Below, piece by piece: positions 1 through 14,037 of a DNA stretch of 62,000 nt. Location: positions 19,046,956 through 19,108,955 of the forward strand of contig CM022671.1 in NCBI GenBank assembly GCA_012295275.1, written 5' to 3'. Under the pieces are notes generated by a model. It was not told the origin of the DNA. It worked only from the letters and a program-made list of their open reading frames with translations, and did not search any database. Position 1 is the first letter of the stretch, and every line of letters starts with the position of its first letter. The DNA is from Chrysomallon squamiferum. Its lineage: Eukaryota; Mollusca; Gastropoda; Neomphalida; Peltospiridae. The position numbers and the translations under genes are program-made.

Positions 1-480
1 TGTGTAATAATTAAAATAATATTTTTTTTTAAAGACAGAAAAAAATCAATAAAATAACTAACAATACTACTACTAATAAATAACAGTGATAGTAACAGTA
101 ATAGTAATAATAATAATAATTAGGAAAAATAAATTAATAATAATAATGATGATGATGACGATGGTGATATATAATAAAGTTCCTCCGATTTAAAAAAAAA
201 ATGCAACCAGTATATTTAGATTTCATTCAAAATAATTTATGTGTTTTCCATAGTGGAAACGATTATTTCCTCAGTTGATAATGTAACATAAAAATGAACT
301 AAAATCTCATGAATAATCTTTGAGTATATGAAATAACTACTGCAAATATGAATTTCCTGTCTTTCTTTCTTTCTCTCTGTGTATGTGTGTATGTGTGTGT
401 GTGTGTGTGTGTCTGTGCGTTTTATATTTATTTATTTATTTATTTATTAGTACTTTAATACCTACAAGGTAACCAGCGAT
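1..480. other. left flank, simple-sequence DNA, no gene seen
   Basis: AT-rich flank with (TAA)n/(GAT)n-type stretches at about 60-165, a TTTC/TG-rich microsatellite at about 358-412 and an (ATTT)n run at about 421-450. No coding exon or recognisable element was seen. It is not repeated in the tandem units to the right, so it is the outer left flank of the array. Confidence 0.6.
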
Positions 481-481
481 A

Positions 482-591
482 TGAATTCGTATTAACCTCG
501 ATCGCTAGAGCCTTTCAAGTGGGTTACTTGACACATAGGATCGAACCTTCTTAGTGGACCCATTGGTGTTTGTTTTGTTTTTTGTTGGTTT

Positions 592-653
<62 letters not shown>

Positions 654-790
654 CAGTGGAGGCATTGAAGATGAATTCTATTTTGCATGAAATTTTTTAT
701 TTTATAATTATATTATATTTTTAAAGAAATATTTTACACAAGACCATCTACTTTTAACATAATCAATCTTTTGTCTTCAAAAAATATAAA
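482..790 (+). repeat. left inverted-repeat arm, copy 1
   Basis: Reading inward, this arm has a GAATTC-containing end, CTAGAGCCTTTCAAGTGGG, a (TG)n tract, GACAGTGGAGGCATTGAAG, and a segment ending in ATCAATCTTTTGTCTTC. It is the reverse complement, with small differences, of the sequence at about 2325-2697. It is the only copy with the outer end of this arm. In units 2-4 the arm begins within the microsatellite at about 3982, 7264 and 10635. Confidence 0.85.
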
Positions 791-867
791 AATTTTAAGG
801 AATCTTGATAAATATGTAATTTAATTTGTAACTACATATATATAACAAATATATGTTTATATTTTTA

Positions 868-1030
868 TTATCCTAATTTTGACATTTGTTATTTTTTTTT
901 TTTTTTATTATTCCTGTGTTTATATACTGTTACACAACTGTTTCTGTTTTATAACTGTATTCTTGTCTGTTTTGTGTTTATAAGCATGCTGACTTTGGCA
1001 AATAAATAAACTGAACTGAAATTGAACTGT
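868..1030 (+). repeat. possible retroelement 3'-tail-like segment in each unit
   Basis: An AT-rich segment ending GCAAATAAATAAACTGAACTGAAATTGAACTG. The short tandem ACTGA-type tail after an AATAAA-like signal resembles the 3' ends of some SINE/LINE elements. It occurs at the same place in all four units, so it is part of the unit and not an independent insertion. Family not recognised. Confidence 0.25.
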
Positions 1031-1822
1031 AGTAACAGTAGTAGTAGTAGTAGTAATAGCTGCGGTACTGTGTCATCTCGTTGTTACCTTTTGACTGCGC
1101 ACACCGTCAACCAGGTAAAACCCAGCTGATGAGTACTGTAATTTTAATTTCACCCGGAAGCTAAAATTAAAATAATAATTATTCATAACTATATATAATA
1201 CCTATGACAACAGTTATAATTATCCAGTAGTCTTTTAATTTCTCATATGTATTTTCCACTTTTTCGTTTTTGTCTAAAAAATATAATAAACGAACATGAA
1301 GTCGCATGTATTCATGCAGAGACAAGTCAATACGAATACAAGTAACAATATTCACTAGTCTACGTGTACCCCCTTCTGATATAATTGGATAAGTGCATAA
1401 TTTACCTGCTTATTACCTACAATCCTTTCAGTCAGCAATTTAAAAACCTGAATAAAAAGAAGCAATAATAAGGACCCACTAAACGTGTACGCACATATTT
1501 ACATAAACGTATATTAACTAATTAATTAATTAATTAATTAATTAATGTATTTATTTTTAATTTTTTTTTTTTTTTTTTAAATAAATAACAATATCAAATA
1601 AGATTTTGTTTCCCAGTTATTAAAATTAATAACTACTTTTAGATAATGCGCTATCTAACCTGGTTTAGATCTTACATCATCGAACTACATATCGCGCCAC
1701 TACATATTACCCAAACTTTATTTTCATACTTAGGCGACGCCTTCAACTGAGTGTAAGGTGAAATTATCACAAAGAAGAAAACCAGTCGTAATCATAACGA
1801 CGTATAGCCTCTAATCTATCAC

Positions 1823-1827
1823 CCAAT
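1823..1827 (+). promoter_or_regulatory. CCAAT box upstream of ORF copy 1
   Basis: A CCAAT pentamer in the context ACCCAATCAGCGACG, about 110 bp upstream of the ATG at 1936, conserved in all four units. A TATA-like TATATATAAT lies further up near 1190. Position relative to a real transcription start is unknown. Confidence 0.3.
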
Positions 1828-1935
1828 CAGCGACGAGCAAAATAAAACTAACCATTATTAACGTGATAAGCAGACGAGAGTTTTGTAATTAGTAAGAATT
1901 CTTTGGAGCGAGCATATTAATTATTTAGTTGATAA

Positions 1936-2169
1936 ATGGTTTTTGTTTATAGTTTTGAAATGCCACATTTTTTCAACATGGAACGTGTTCGCTTTAGAAA
2001 AGAAAAAGTTATTGAAAATGAAATACTCACTACAGCCTTAAGGCTGCGGAATATCGGAGATGAATTGTATAGACGGAGACGAGGTGACAATTACGTGAAT
2101 ATTATTCGTACATTTACGCTGGGATATAAGGTACTGATGTGGACACTAAAAATGTATCTGACTCTGTGA
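1936..2169 (+). CDS. candidate BH3-only protein, copy 1
   Basis: 77-codon ORF. Residues 37-44 read LRNIGDEL, followed by YRRRR. This fits the BH3 core: hydrophobic L37 and I40, invariant G41-D42, acidic E43, hydrophobic L44. A34 matches the small residue seen in BIM-type BH3 helices, but the first hydrophobic position would be T33, which is weak. The rest of the protein is unrecognised. The short total length suits BH3-only proteins, small pro-apoptotic ligands of BCL-2 family proteins at mitochondria. The ORF may be part of a spliced gene. TTTATAG at 1946-1952 looks like a 3' splice site, which would make M9 (1960) the start. AAG|GTACTG after 2130 looks like a donor, and joining to TTTCAG at 2791-2796 would end the protein at K65 with TAA. 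Read straight through, the tail (residues 53-77) is moderately hydrophobic. It could still be non-coding; a BH3 core is short. Confidence 0.55.
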   Translation: MVFVYSFEMPHFFNMERVRFRKEKVIENEILTTALRLRNIGDELYRRRRGDNYVNIIRTFTLGYKVLMWTLKMYLTL

Positions 2170-2234
2170 AAAAACCACAAAAAAAACCAAACGAGACAAA
2201 CTGTATTTCAGGTAATTATTATTATTATTATTAT

Positions 2235-2266
<32 letters not shown>

Positions 2267-2324
2267 CTACTATTGTTACAAAAAGGAAAAACGTGAACGC
2301 GTGTTAAAGTTTTAATATTTTTTT

Positions 2325-2697
<373 letters not shown>

Positions 2698-2837
2698 CAC
2701 ACACACGCACATATATATATAAAATGACTATACAGAGATATGTATATAATATAAAACTTTCTTCAGATCAGACCTAATCGTCTCGTTTTATTTCAGTAAC
2801 CATTTAATTTCGCCGACGGAACAAATGTCATAGCTGA

Positions 2838-2978
2838 ATGACTATCAGCGGACCAGTTGAAAGGTGTTGCCGAGGAACTGTGTTCAACAAAGACGTACAA
2901 CGTATGACATTATTGTGTTGCCTCTATGCATTATGTGACAATTTAACCGCCACCAGCACGTTAACAGTTAACTTGTAA
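2838..2978 (+). other. small conserved-in-array ORF, 46 aa
   Basis: ATG-to-TAA frame just downstream of the candidate 3' splice site at 2796. It has a hydrophobic cysteine-bearing middle (MTLLCCLYALC). It recurs intact in units 2, 3 and 4. No family was recognised. It is probably part of a 3' untranslated exon, since joining the BH3 ORF to this exon does not place it in frame. Confidence 0.15.
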
Positions 2979-3050
2979 TGTAAATGTCAGTTTTAACGTT
3001 ATATTTTTAATATATAATAATATTTCTCAGTATATTTTCAAAACTACATA

Positions 3051-3200
3051 ATGTCACAAGGGCTATCGATTACTGGGGCTGAGGTACTAGGGATTTCAAG
3101 AATTCTTAAGAAACGCATTGTTCGAGATGCGCACCTGGACGGAACTGACAAATCAAAACGTAACCATTTTTGTTTTTATATTTCTGACGTGAAGAATTAA
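3051..3200 (+). other. small ORF, 49 aa, intact in units 1-3
   Basis: ATG-to-TAA frame of 49 codons plus stop, starting MSQGLSITGAEVLG, basic in its second half. Copies are at 6382-6531 and 9665-9814. An acceptor-like TTTCTCAG lies 21 bp upstream. No homologue was recognised. It may be 3' UTR of the BH3 transcript. Confidence 0.2.
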
Positions 3201-3893
3201 GAAATGAGCAGTCACGTAAATTATTAACGTGTACCTAAATGTAAAAAAAAAAAAAAAAAAACATAAAATATTTAGCTATTCATAATGTAAACCATTTAAA
3301 TATTTTAGGCATATTAATAAAAATTAATTAAAAAACAAAAATAACAGCCTTATGGTACAGACAGCGGCAACAATAAATGTTTCAAAAAAAAAGTCACCTG
3401 TCAATAATTTAATTATATTGTAAAAAATTATCTTTACGTATTTTAAATAAAAATGAAAGAAAGAAAGAAAAGAAAAGAAAGAGAAAAAAGAAGAAAAAGA
3501 AATTGATTTCGGAAGTTATTTACATTTATACCACAATATAATTATCTTTCTTCATATCTGAAAATATCTTATTAATTTCAGTTTTTTGTTTTTCAGAAAT
3601 ATTTTACAATTTTTATGTTTGTATGGTTGGTATTAACCTGTTATTGTTTTATAATACATTTTATTCCAAAGAAGGGATTTGATATCTTTTTCTTTTTCTT
3701 CTTTTCTTTTTAATTTTTAATTTATGTACACAATGGATTATTGTTTGGAATAATTTTGTTTCTACAATTTTGCAAATAAAAGATAACATTTATTATATTG
3801 TTGATGTTTTTATCTTCAGAAATAATGCTTGATAAAAATATGTGAAAATACAAATCAAAATTACTTCTTCATATTAGAAAATAACTATTATGA

Positions 3894-4015
<122 letters not shown>

Positions 4016-5273
4016 CAGTGGTGGCATTGAAGATGAATTCTATTTTACATGAAAATGTTTATTTTATAATTATATTATAATTTAAAAGAAATATTTTTAC
4101 ACAAGACCATCTACTTTTAACATAATCAATCTTTTGTCTTCAAAAATATAAAACTTTAAGGAATCTTGATAAATATGTAATTTAATTTGTAACTACATAT
4201 ATATAACAAATATATGTTTATATTTTTATTATCCTAATTTTGACATTTGTTATTATTTTTTTTTTTTTATTACTCCTGTGTTTATATACTGTTACACAAC
4301 TGTTTCTGTTTTATAACTGTATTCTTGTTTGTTTTGTGTTTATAGGCATGCTGACTTTGGCAAATAAATAAACTGAACTGAAATTGAACTGTAGTAACAG
4401 TAGTAGTAGTAGTAATAGCTGCGGTACTGTGTCATCTCGTTGTTACCTTTTGACTGCGCACACCGTCAACCAGGTAAAACCCAGCTGATGAGTACTGTAA
4501 TTTTAATTTCACCCGGAAGCTAAAATTAAAATAATAATTATTCATAACTATATATAATACCTATGACAACAGTTATAATTATCCAGTAGTCTTTTAATTT
4601 CTCATATGTATTTTCCACTTATTCGTTTTTGTCTAAAAAATATAATAAACGAACATGAAGTCGCATGTATTCATGCAGAGACAAGTCAATACGAATACAA
4701 GTAACAATATTCACTAGTCTACGTGTACCCCCTTCTGATATAATTGGATAAGTGCATAATTTACCTGCTTATTACCTACAATCCTTTCAGTCAGCAATTT
4801 AAAAACCTGAATAAAAAGAAGCAATAATAAGGACCCACTAAACGTGTTTACATAAACGTATATTAACTAATTAATTAATGTATTAATTTATTTATTTTTA
4901 AATATTTTTTTTTTTTAAATAAATAACAATATCAAATAACATTTTGTTTCCCAGTTATTAAAATTAATAACTACTTTTAGATAATGCGCTATCTAACCTG
5001 GTTTAGATCTTACATCATCAAACTACATATCGCGCCACTACATATTACCCAAACTTTATTTTCATACTTAGGCGACGCCTTCAACTGAGTGTAAGGTGAA
5101 ATTATCACAAAGAAGAAAACCAGTCGTAATCATAACGACGTATAGCCTCTAATCTACCACCCAATCAGCGACGAGCAAAATAAAACTAACCATTATTAAC
5201 GTGATAAGCAGACGAGAGTTTTGTAATTAGTAAGAATTCTTTGGAGCGAGCATATTAATTATTTAGTTGATAA

Positions 5274-5507
5274 ATGGTTTTTGTTTATAGTTTTGAAATG
5301 CCACATTTTTTCAACATGGAACGTGTTCGCTTTAGAAAAGAAAAAGTGATTGAAAATGAAATACTCACTACAGCCTTAAGGCTGCGGAATATCGGAGATG
5401 AATTGTATAGACGGAGACGAGGTGACAATTACGTGAATATTATTCGTACATTTACGCTGGGATATAAGGTACTGATGTGGACACTAAAAATGTATCTGAC
5501 TCTGTGA
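5274..5507 (+). CDS. candidate BH3-only protein, copy 2
   Basis: The encoded protein is identical to copy 1. The only nucleotide change is a synonymous GTT to GTG at V25. The same LRNIGDEL core, CCAAT box upstream, possible donor AAG|GTACTG and downstream TTTCAG acceptor are present. It lies between the inverted-repeat arms of unit 2. High similarity reflects recent duplication and does not by itself show selection. Confidence 0.53.
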   Translation: MVFVYSFEMPHFFNMERVRFRKEKVIENEILTTALRLRNIGDELYRRRRGDNYVNIIRTFTLGYKVLMWTLKMYLTL

Positions 5508-5798
5508 AAAAACCCACAAAAAAACCAAACGAGACAAACTGTATTTCAGGTAATTATTATTATTATTATTAGTAGTAGTAGTAGTAGTACTACTACTACT
5601 ATTGTTACAAAAAGGAAAAACGTGAACGCGTGTTAAAGTTTTAATATTTTTTGGAAGACAAAAGATTGATTATGTTAAAGGTAGATGGTCTTGTATACAA
5701 ATATTTCTTTAAATATCTAGTATCATTATAAAATAAACATTTTCATGCAAAATAGAATTCATCTTCAATGCCTCCACTGTCACACACACACAGACACA

Positions 5799-5919
<121 letters not shown>

Positions 5920-7183
5920 AAACCAACAAAAAACAAAACAAGCACCAATAGGTCCACTAAGAAGGTTCGATCCTATGTGTCAAGTATCCCACTTGAAAGG
6001 CTCTAGCTATCGAGATTAATCCGAATTCACACACACACGCACATATATATATAAATGACTATACAGAGATATGTATATAATATAAAACTTTCTTCAGATC
6101 AGACCTAATCGTCTCGTTTTATTTCAGTAACCATTTAATTTCGCCGACGGAACAAATGTCATAGCTGAATGACTATCAGCGGACCAGTTGAAAGGTGTTG
6201 CCGAGGAACTGTGTTCAACAAAGACGTACAACGTATGACATTATTGTGTTGCCTCTATGCATTATGTGACAATTTAACCGCCACCAGCACGTTAACAGTT
6301 AACTTGTAATGTAAATGTCAGTTTTAACGTTATATTTTTAATATATAATAATATTTCTCAGTATATTTTCAAAACTACATAATGTCACAAGGGCTATCGA
6401 TTACTGGGGCTGAGGTACTAGGGATTTCAAGAATTCTTAAGAAACGCATTGTTCGAGATGCGCACCTGGACGGAACTGACAAATCAAAACGTAACCATTT
6501 TTGTTTTTATATTTCTGACGTGAAGAATTAAGAAATGAGCAGTCACGTAAATTATTAACGTGTACCTAAATGTAAAAAAAAAAAAAATTAAAACATATAG
6601 CTATTCATAATGTAAACCATTTAAATATGTAAATATTAATAAAAATTAATTAAAATTAAAATTAGACAGCGGCAACATAAAAAAGTCACCTGTCAATAAT
6701 TTAATTATATTGTAAAAAATTATCTTTACGTATTTTAAATAAAAATGAAAGAAAGAAAGAAAAGAAAAGAAAGAGAAAAAAGAAGAAAAAGAAATTGATT
6801 TCGGAAGTTATTTACATTTATACCACAATATAATTATCTTTCTTCATATCTGAAAATATCTTATTAATTTCAGTTTTTTGTATTTCAGAAATATTTTACA
6901 ATTTTTATGTTTGTATGGTTGGTATTAACCTGTTATTGTTTTATAATACATTTTATTCCAAAGAAGGGATTTGATATCTTTTTCTTTTTCTTCTTTTCTT
7001 TTTAATTTTTAATTTATGTACACAATGGATTATTGTTTGGAATAATTTTGTTTCTACAATTTTGCAAATAAAAGATAACATTTATTATATTGTTGATGTT
7101 TTTATCTTCAGAAATAATGCTTGATAAAAATATGTGAAAATACAAATCAAAATTACTTCTTCATATTAGAAAATAACTATTAT

Positions 7184-7266
<83 letters not shown>

Positions 7267-8563
7267 TGTGTGTGTGTGTGTCTGTGTGTGTGTGTGTGAC
7301 AGTGGTGGCATTGAAGATGAATTCTATTTTACATGAAAATGTTTATTTTATTAATTATATTATAATTTAAAAGAAATATTTTTACACAAGACCATCTACT
7401 TTTAACATAATCAATCTTTTGTCTTCAAAAAATATAAAAAACTTTAAGGAATCTTGATAAATATGTAATTTAATTTGTAACTACATATATATAACAAATA
7501 TATGTTTATATTTTTATTATCCTAATTTTGACATTTGTTATTTTTTTTTTTTTTTATTATTCCTGTGTTTATATACTGTTACACAACTGTTTCTGTTTTA
7601 TAACTGTATTCTTGTTTGTTTTGTGTTTATAGGCATGCTGACTTTGGCAAATAAATAAACTGAACTGAAATTGAACTGTAGTAACAGTAGTAGTAGTAGT
7701 AAATAGCTGCGGTACTGTGTCATCTCGTTGTTACCTTTTGACTGCGCACACCGTCAACCAGGTAAAACCCAGCTGATGAGTACTGTAATTTTAATTTCAC
7801 CCGGAAGCTAAAATTAAAATAATAATTATTCATAACTATATATAATACCTATGACAACAGTTATAATTATCCAGTAGTCTTTTAATTTCTCATATGTATT
7901 TTTTCCACTTATTCGTTTTGTCTAAAAAAATATAATAAACGAACATGAAGTCGCATGTATTCATGCAGAGACAAGTCAATACGAATACAAGTAACAATAT
8001 TCACTAGTCTACGTGTACCCCCTTCTGATATAATTGGATAAGTGCATAATTTACCTGCTTATTACCTACAATCCTTTCAGTCAGCAATTTAAAAACCTGA
8101 ATAAAAAGAAGCAATAATAAGGACCCACTAAACGTGTTTACATAAACGTATATTAACTAATTAATTAATGTATTAATTTATTTATTTTTAAATATTTTTT
8201 TTTTTTAAATAAATAACAATATCAAATAAGATTTTGTTTCCCAGTTATTAAAATTAATAACTACTTTTAGATAATGCGCTATCTAACCTGGTTTAGATCT
8301 TACATCATCAAACTACATATCGCGCCACTACATATTACCCAAACTTTATTTTCATACTTAGGCGACGCCTTCAACTGAGTGTAAGGTGAAATTATCACAA
8401 AGAAGAAAACCAGTCGTAATCATAACGACGTATAGCCTCTAATCTACCACCCAATCAGCGACGAGCAAAATAAAACTAACCATTATTAACGTGATAAGCA
8501 GACGAGAGTTTTGTAATTAGTAAGAATTCTTTGGAGCGAGCATATTAATTATTTAGTTGATAA

Positions 8564-8797
8564 ATGGTTTTTGTTTATAGTTTTGAAATGCCACATTTTT
8601 TCAACATGGAACGTGTTCGCTTTAGAAAAGAAAAAGTGATTGAAAATGAAATACTCACTACAGCCTTAAGGCTGCGGAATATCGGAGATGAATTGTATAG
8701 ACGGAGACGAGGTGACAATTACGTGAATATTATTCGTACATTTACGCTGGGATATAAGGTACTGATGTGGACACTAAAAATGTATCTGACTCTGTGA
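8564..8797 (+). CDS. candidate BH3-only protein, copy 3
   Basis: Nucleotide-identical to copy 2 across the ORF. The BH3-like core at residues 37-44 and the flanking candidate splice sites are unchanged. It sits in unit 3, whose 3' half differs from the others: the purine-rich AAAGAAAG tract is replaced by a long A run near 10098-10135, with rearranged AT-rich sequence just before it. Confidence 0.53.
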   Translation: MVFVYSFEMPHFFNMERVRFRKEKVIENEILTTALRLRNIGDELYRRRRGDNYVNIIRTFTLGYKVLMWTLKMYLTL

Positions 8798-9089
8798 AAA
8801 AACCCACAAAAAAACCAAACGAGACAAACTGTATTTCAGGTAATTATTATTATTATTATTAGTAGTAGTAGTAGTAGTAGTACTACTACTACTATTATTA
8901 CAAAAGGAAAAACGTGAACGCGTGTTAAAAGTTTTAATATTTTTTGGAAGACAAAAGATTGATTATGTTAAAGGTAGATGGTCTTGTATACAAATATTTC
9001 TTTAAATATCTAGTATCATTATAAAATAAACATTTTCATGCAAAATAGAATTCATCTTCAATGCCTCCACTGTCACACACACACAGACA

Positions 9090-9202
<113 letters not shown>

Positions 9203-10520
9203 AACCAACAAAAAACAAAACAAGCACCAATAGGTCCACTAAGAAGGTTCGATCCTATGTGTCAAGTATCCCACTTGAAAGGCTCTAGCTATCGAGATTA
9301 ATCCGAATTCACACACACACGCACATATATATATAAATGACTATACAGAGATATGTATATAATATAAAACTTTCTTCAGATCAGACCTAATCGTCTCGTT
9401 TTATTTCAGTAACCATTTAATTTCGCCGACGGAACAAATGTCATAGCTGAATGACTATCAGCGGACCAGTTGAAAGGTGTTGCCGAGGAACTGTGTTCAA
9501 CAAAGACGTACAACGTATGACATTATTGTGTTGCCTCTATGCATTATGTGACAATTTAACCGCCACCAGCACGTTAACAGTTAACTTGTAATGTAAATGT
9601 CAGTTTTAACGTTATATTTTTTAATATATAATAATATTTCTCAGTATATTTTCAAAACTACATAATGTCACAAGGGCTATCGATTACTGGGGCTGAGGTA
9701 CTAGGGATTTCAAGAATTCTTAAGAAACGCATTGTTCGAGATGCGCACCTGGACGGAACTGACAAATCAAAACGTAACCATTTTTGTTTTTATATTTCTG
9801 ACGTGAAGAATTAAGAAATGAGCAGTCACGTAAATTATTAACGTGTACCTAAATGTAAAAAAAAAAAAAATTAAAACATATAGCTATTCATAATGTAAAC
9901 CATTTAAATATGTAAATATTAATAAAAATTAATTAAAATTAAAATTAGACAGCGGCAACATAAAAAATTTTAGGCATTATAATAAGTCAATAAAACAAAA
10001 ATATATTGTAAAAAAAATTATCTTTACAATATTTTAAAATTTAAAAAGTAAAATAATTTAAATATTGTAAAAAATTATCTTTACGAAAATAAAAATGAAA
10101 GAAAAAAAAGAAAAAAAAAAAAAAAAAAAAAAAGAAATTGATTTCGGAAGTTATTTACATTTATACCACAATATAATTATCTTTCTTCATATCTGAAAAT
10201 ATCTTATTAATTTCAGTTTTTGTTTTCAGAAATATTTTACAATTTTTATGTTTGTATGGTTGGTATTAACCTGTTATTGTTTTATAATACATTTTATTCC
10301 AAAGAAGGGATTTGATATCTTTTTCTTTTTCTTCTTTTATTTTTAATTTTTAATTTATGTACACAATGGATTATTGTTTGGAATAATTTTGTTTCTACAA
10401 TTTTGCAAATAAAAGATAACATTTATTATATTGTTGATGTTTTTATCTTCAGAAATAATGCTTGATAAAAATATGTGAAAATACAAATCAAAATTACTTC
10501 TTCATATTAGAAAATAACTA

Positions 10521-10637
<117 letters not shown>

Positions 10638-11930
10638 TGTGTGTGTGTGTGTGTCTGTGTGTGTGTGTGACAGTGGTGGCATTGAAGATGAATTCTATTT
10701 TACATGAAAATGTTTATTTTATAATTATATTATAATTTAAAAGAAATATTTTTACACAAGACCATCTACTTTTAACATAATCAATCTTTTGTCTTCAAAA
10801 AATATAAAAACTTTAAGGAATCTTGATAAATATGTAATTTAATTTGTAACTACATATATATAACAAATATATGTTTATATTTTTATTATCCTAATTTTGA
10901 CATTTGTTATTATTTTTTTTATTTATTACTCCTGTGTTTATATACTGTTACACAACTGTTTCTGTTTTATAACTGTATTCTTGTTTGTTTTGTGTTTATA
11001 GGCATGCTGACTTTGGCAAATAAATAAACTGAACTGAAATTGAACTGTAGTAACAGTAGTAGTAGTAGTAATAGCTGCGGTACTGTGTCATCTCGTTGTT
11101 ACCTTTTGACTGCGCACACCGTCAACCAGGTAAAACCCAGCTGATGAGTACTGTAATTTTAATTTCACCCGGAAGCTAAAATTAAAATAATAATTATTCA
11201 TAACTATATATAATACCTATGACAACAGTTATAATTATCCAGTAGTCTTTTAATTTCTCATATGTATTTTCCACTTTTTCGTTTTTGTCTAAAAAATATA
11301 ATAAACGAACATGAAGTCGCATGTATTCATGCAGAGACAAGTCAATACGAATACAAGTAACAATATTCACTAGTCTACGTGTACCCCCTTCTGATATAAT
11401 TGGATAAGTGCATAATTTACCAGCTTATTACCTACAATCCTTTCAGTCAGCAATTTAAAAACCTGAATAAAAAGAAGCAATAATAAGGACCCACTAAACG
11501 TGTTTACATAAACGTATATTAACTAATTAATTAATGTATTAATTTATTTATTTTTAAATATTTTTTTTTTTTAAATAAATAACAATATCAAATAACATTT
11601 TGTTTCCCAGTTATTAAAATTAATAACTACTTTTAGATAATGCGCTATCTAACCTGGTTTAGATCTTACATCATCAAACTACATATCGCGCCACTACATA
11701 TTACCCAAACTTTATTTTCATACTTAGGCGACGCCTTCAACTGAGTGTAAGGTGAAATTATCACAAAGAAGAAAAACCAATCGTAATTATAACAACGTGT
11801 AGCCTCTAATCTACCACCCAATCAGCGACGAGCAAAATAAAACTAACCATTATTAACGTGATAAGCAGACGAGAGTTTTGTAATTAGTAAGAATTCTTTG
11901 GAGCGAGCATATTAATTATTTAGTTGATAA

Positions 11931-12164
11931 ATGGTTTTTGTTTATAGTTTTGAAATGCCACATTTTTTCAACATGGAACGTGTTCGCTTTAGAAAAGAAA
12001 AAGTGATTGAAAATGAAATACTCACTACAGCCTTAAGGCTGCGGAATATCGGAGATGAATTGTATAGACGGAGACGAGGTGACAATTACGTGAATATTAT
12101 TCGTACATTTACGCTGGGATATAAGGTACTGATGTGGACACTAAAAATATATCTAACTCTGTGA
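11931..12164 (+). CDS. candidate BH3-only protein, copy 4
   Basis: Same protein except M73 to I. The two copy-specific substitutions, the missense at codon 73 and a synonymous change at codon 75, both lie after the candidate donor AAG|GTACTG, that is, in possible intron. The BH3-like core is intact. About 140 bp upstream several substitutions cluster (near 11776-11807), so this is the most diverged unit. It has also lost 137 bp of the right inverted-repeat arm. Confidence 0.53.
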   Translation: MVFVYSFEMPHFFNMERVRFRKEKVIENEILTTALRLRNIGDELYRRRRGDNYVNIIRTFTLGYKVLMWTLKIYLTL

Positions 12165-12238
12165 AAAAAACCCACAAAAAAAACAAACGAGACAAACTGT
12201 ATTTCAGGTAATTATTATTATTATTATTATTATTATTA

Positions 12239-12285
<47 letters not shown>

Positions 12286-12500
12286 CTACTACTACTATTG
12301 TTACAAAAAGGAAAAACGTGAACGCGTGTTAAAGTGTTTATATATTTTGGAAGACAAAAGATTGATTATGTTAAAGGTAGATGGTCTTGTATACAAATAT
12401 TTCTTTAAATATGATACTCTAGTATCATTATAAAATAAACATTTTCATGCAAAATAGAATTAATCTTCAATGCCTCCACTGTCACACACACACAGACACA

Positions 12501-12624
<124 letters not shown>

Positions 12625-12966
12625 TACACACACACATTAAAAAACCAACAAAAAACAAAACAAACACCAATAGGTCCACTAAGAAGGTCCTAATCGTCTC
12701 GTTTTATTTCAGTAACCATTTAATTTCGCGGACGGAACAAATGTCATAGCTGAATGACTATCAGCGGACCAGTTGAAAGGTGTTGCCGAGGAACTGTGTT
12801 CAACAAAGACGTACAACGTATGACATTATTGTGTTGCCTCTATGCATTATGTGACAATTTAACCGCCACCAGCACGTTAACAGTTAACTTGTAATGTAAA
12901 TGTCAGTTTTAACGTTATATTTTTAATATATAATAATATTTCTCAGTATATTTTCTAAACTACATA

Positions 12967-13116
12967 ATGTCACAAGGGCTATCGATTACTAGGGCTGAGG
13001 TACTAGGGATTTCAAGAATTCTTTAGAAACGCATTGTTCGAGATGCGCACCTGGACGGAACTGACAAATCAAAACGTAACCATTTTTGTTTTTATATTTC
13101 TGACGTGAAGAATTAA
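12967..13116 (+). pseudogene. broken copy of the 49-aa ORF in unit 4
   Basis: The fourth copy has an AAG to TAG change at 13024-13026, stopping the frame after 19 codons, plus a Gly to Arg change at codon 9. This argues against strong constraint on this ORF in unit 4, or against it being coding at all. Confidence 0.3.
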
Positions 13117-13891
13117 GAAATGAGCAGAGTCACGTAATAAGTTACTTTTATTAACGTGTACCTAAATGTAAAAAAAAATTAAAACATATAGCTGTTCATA
13201 ATGTAAACCATTTAAATATGTAAATATTAATAAAAATTAATTAAAATTAAAATTAGACAGCGGCAACATAATCATAATTTTAGGCATTATAATAAGAAAA
13301 ATTCTGTTAATAAAACAAAAATAACAGCCTTATGGTACAGAAGAAGAATTTGTATTATTAATGCAATAAATATTTCGAAATTTAAAAAATCACCTGTCAA
13401 TAATTTAATTATATTGTAAAAAATTATCTTTACGTATTTTAAATAAAAATGAAAGAAAGAAAGAAAAGAAAAGAAAGAGAAAAAAGAAGAAAAAGAAATT
13501 GATTTCGGAAGTTATTTACATTTATACCACAATATAATTATCTTTCTTCATATCTGAAAATATCTTATTAATTTCAGTTTTTTGTATTTCAGAAATATTT
13601 TACAATTTTTGTGTTTGTATGGTTGGTATTAACCTGTTATTGTTTTATAATACATTTTATTCCAAAGGAGGGATTTGATATCTTTTTCTTTTTCTTCTTT
13701 TATTTTTAATTTTTAATTTATGTACACAATGGATTATTGTTTGGAATAATTTTGTTTTCTACAATTTTGCAAATAAAAGATAACGTTTATTATATTGTTG
13801 ATGTTTTTATCTTCAGAAATAATGCTTGATGAAAATATGTGAAAAGACAAATCAAAATTACTTCTTCATATTAGAAAATAACTATTATGAG

Positions 13892-13949
<58 letters not shown>

Positions 13950-13951
<2 letters not shown>

Positions 13952-14006
13952 TTAATGCTAAACACCAAAGGATCCATTTTTTCTTATTTCCTTATTTTTT
14001 CTTCTT

Positions 14007-14037
<31 letters not shown>

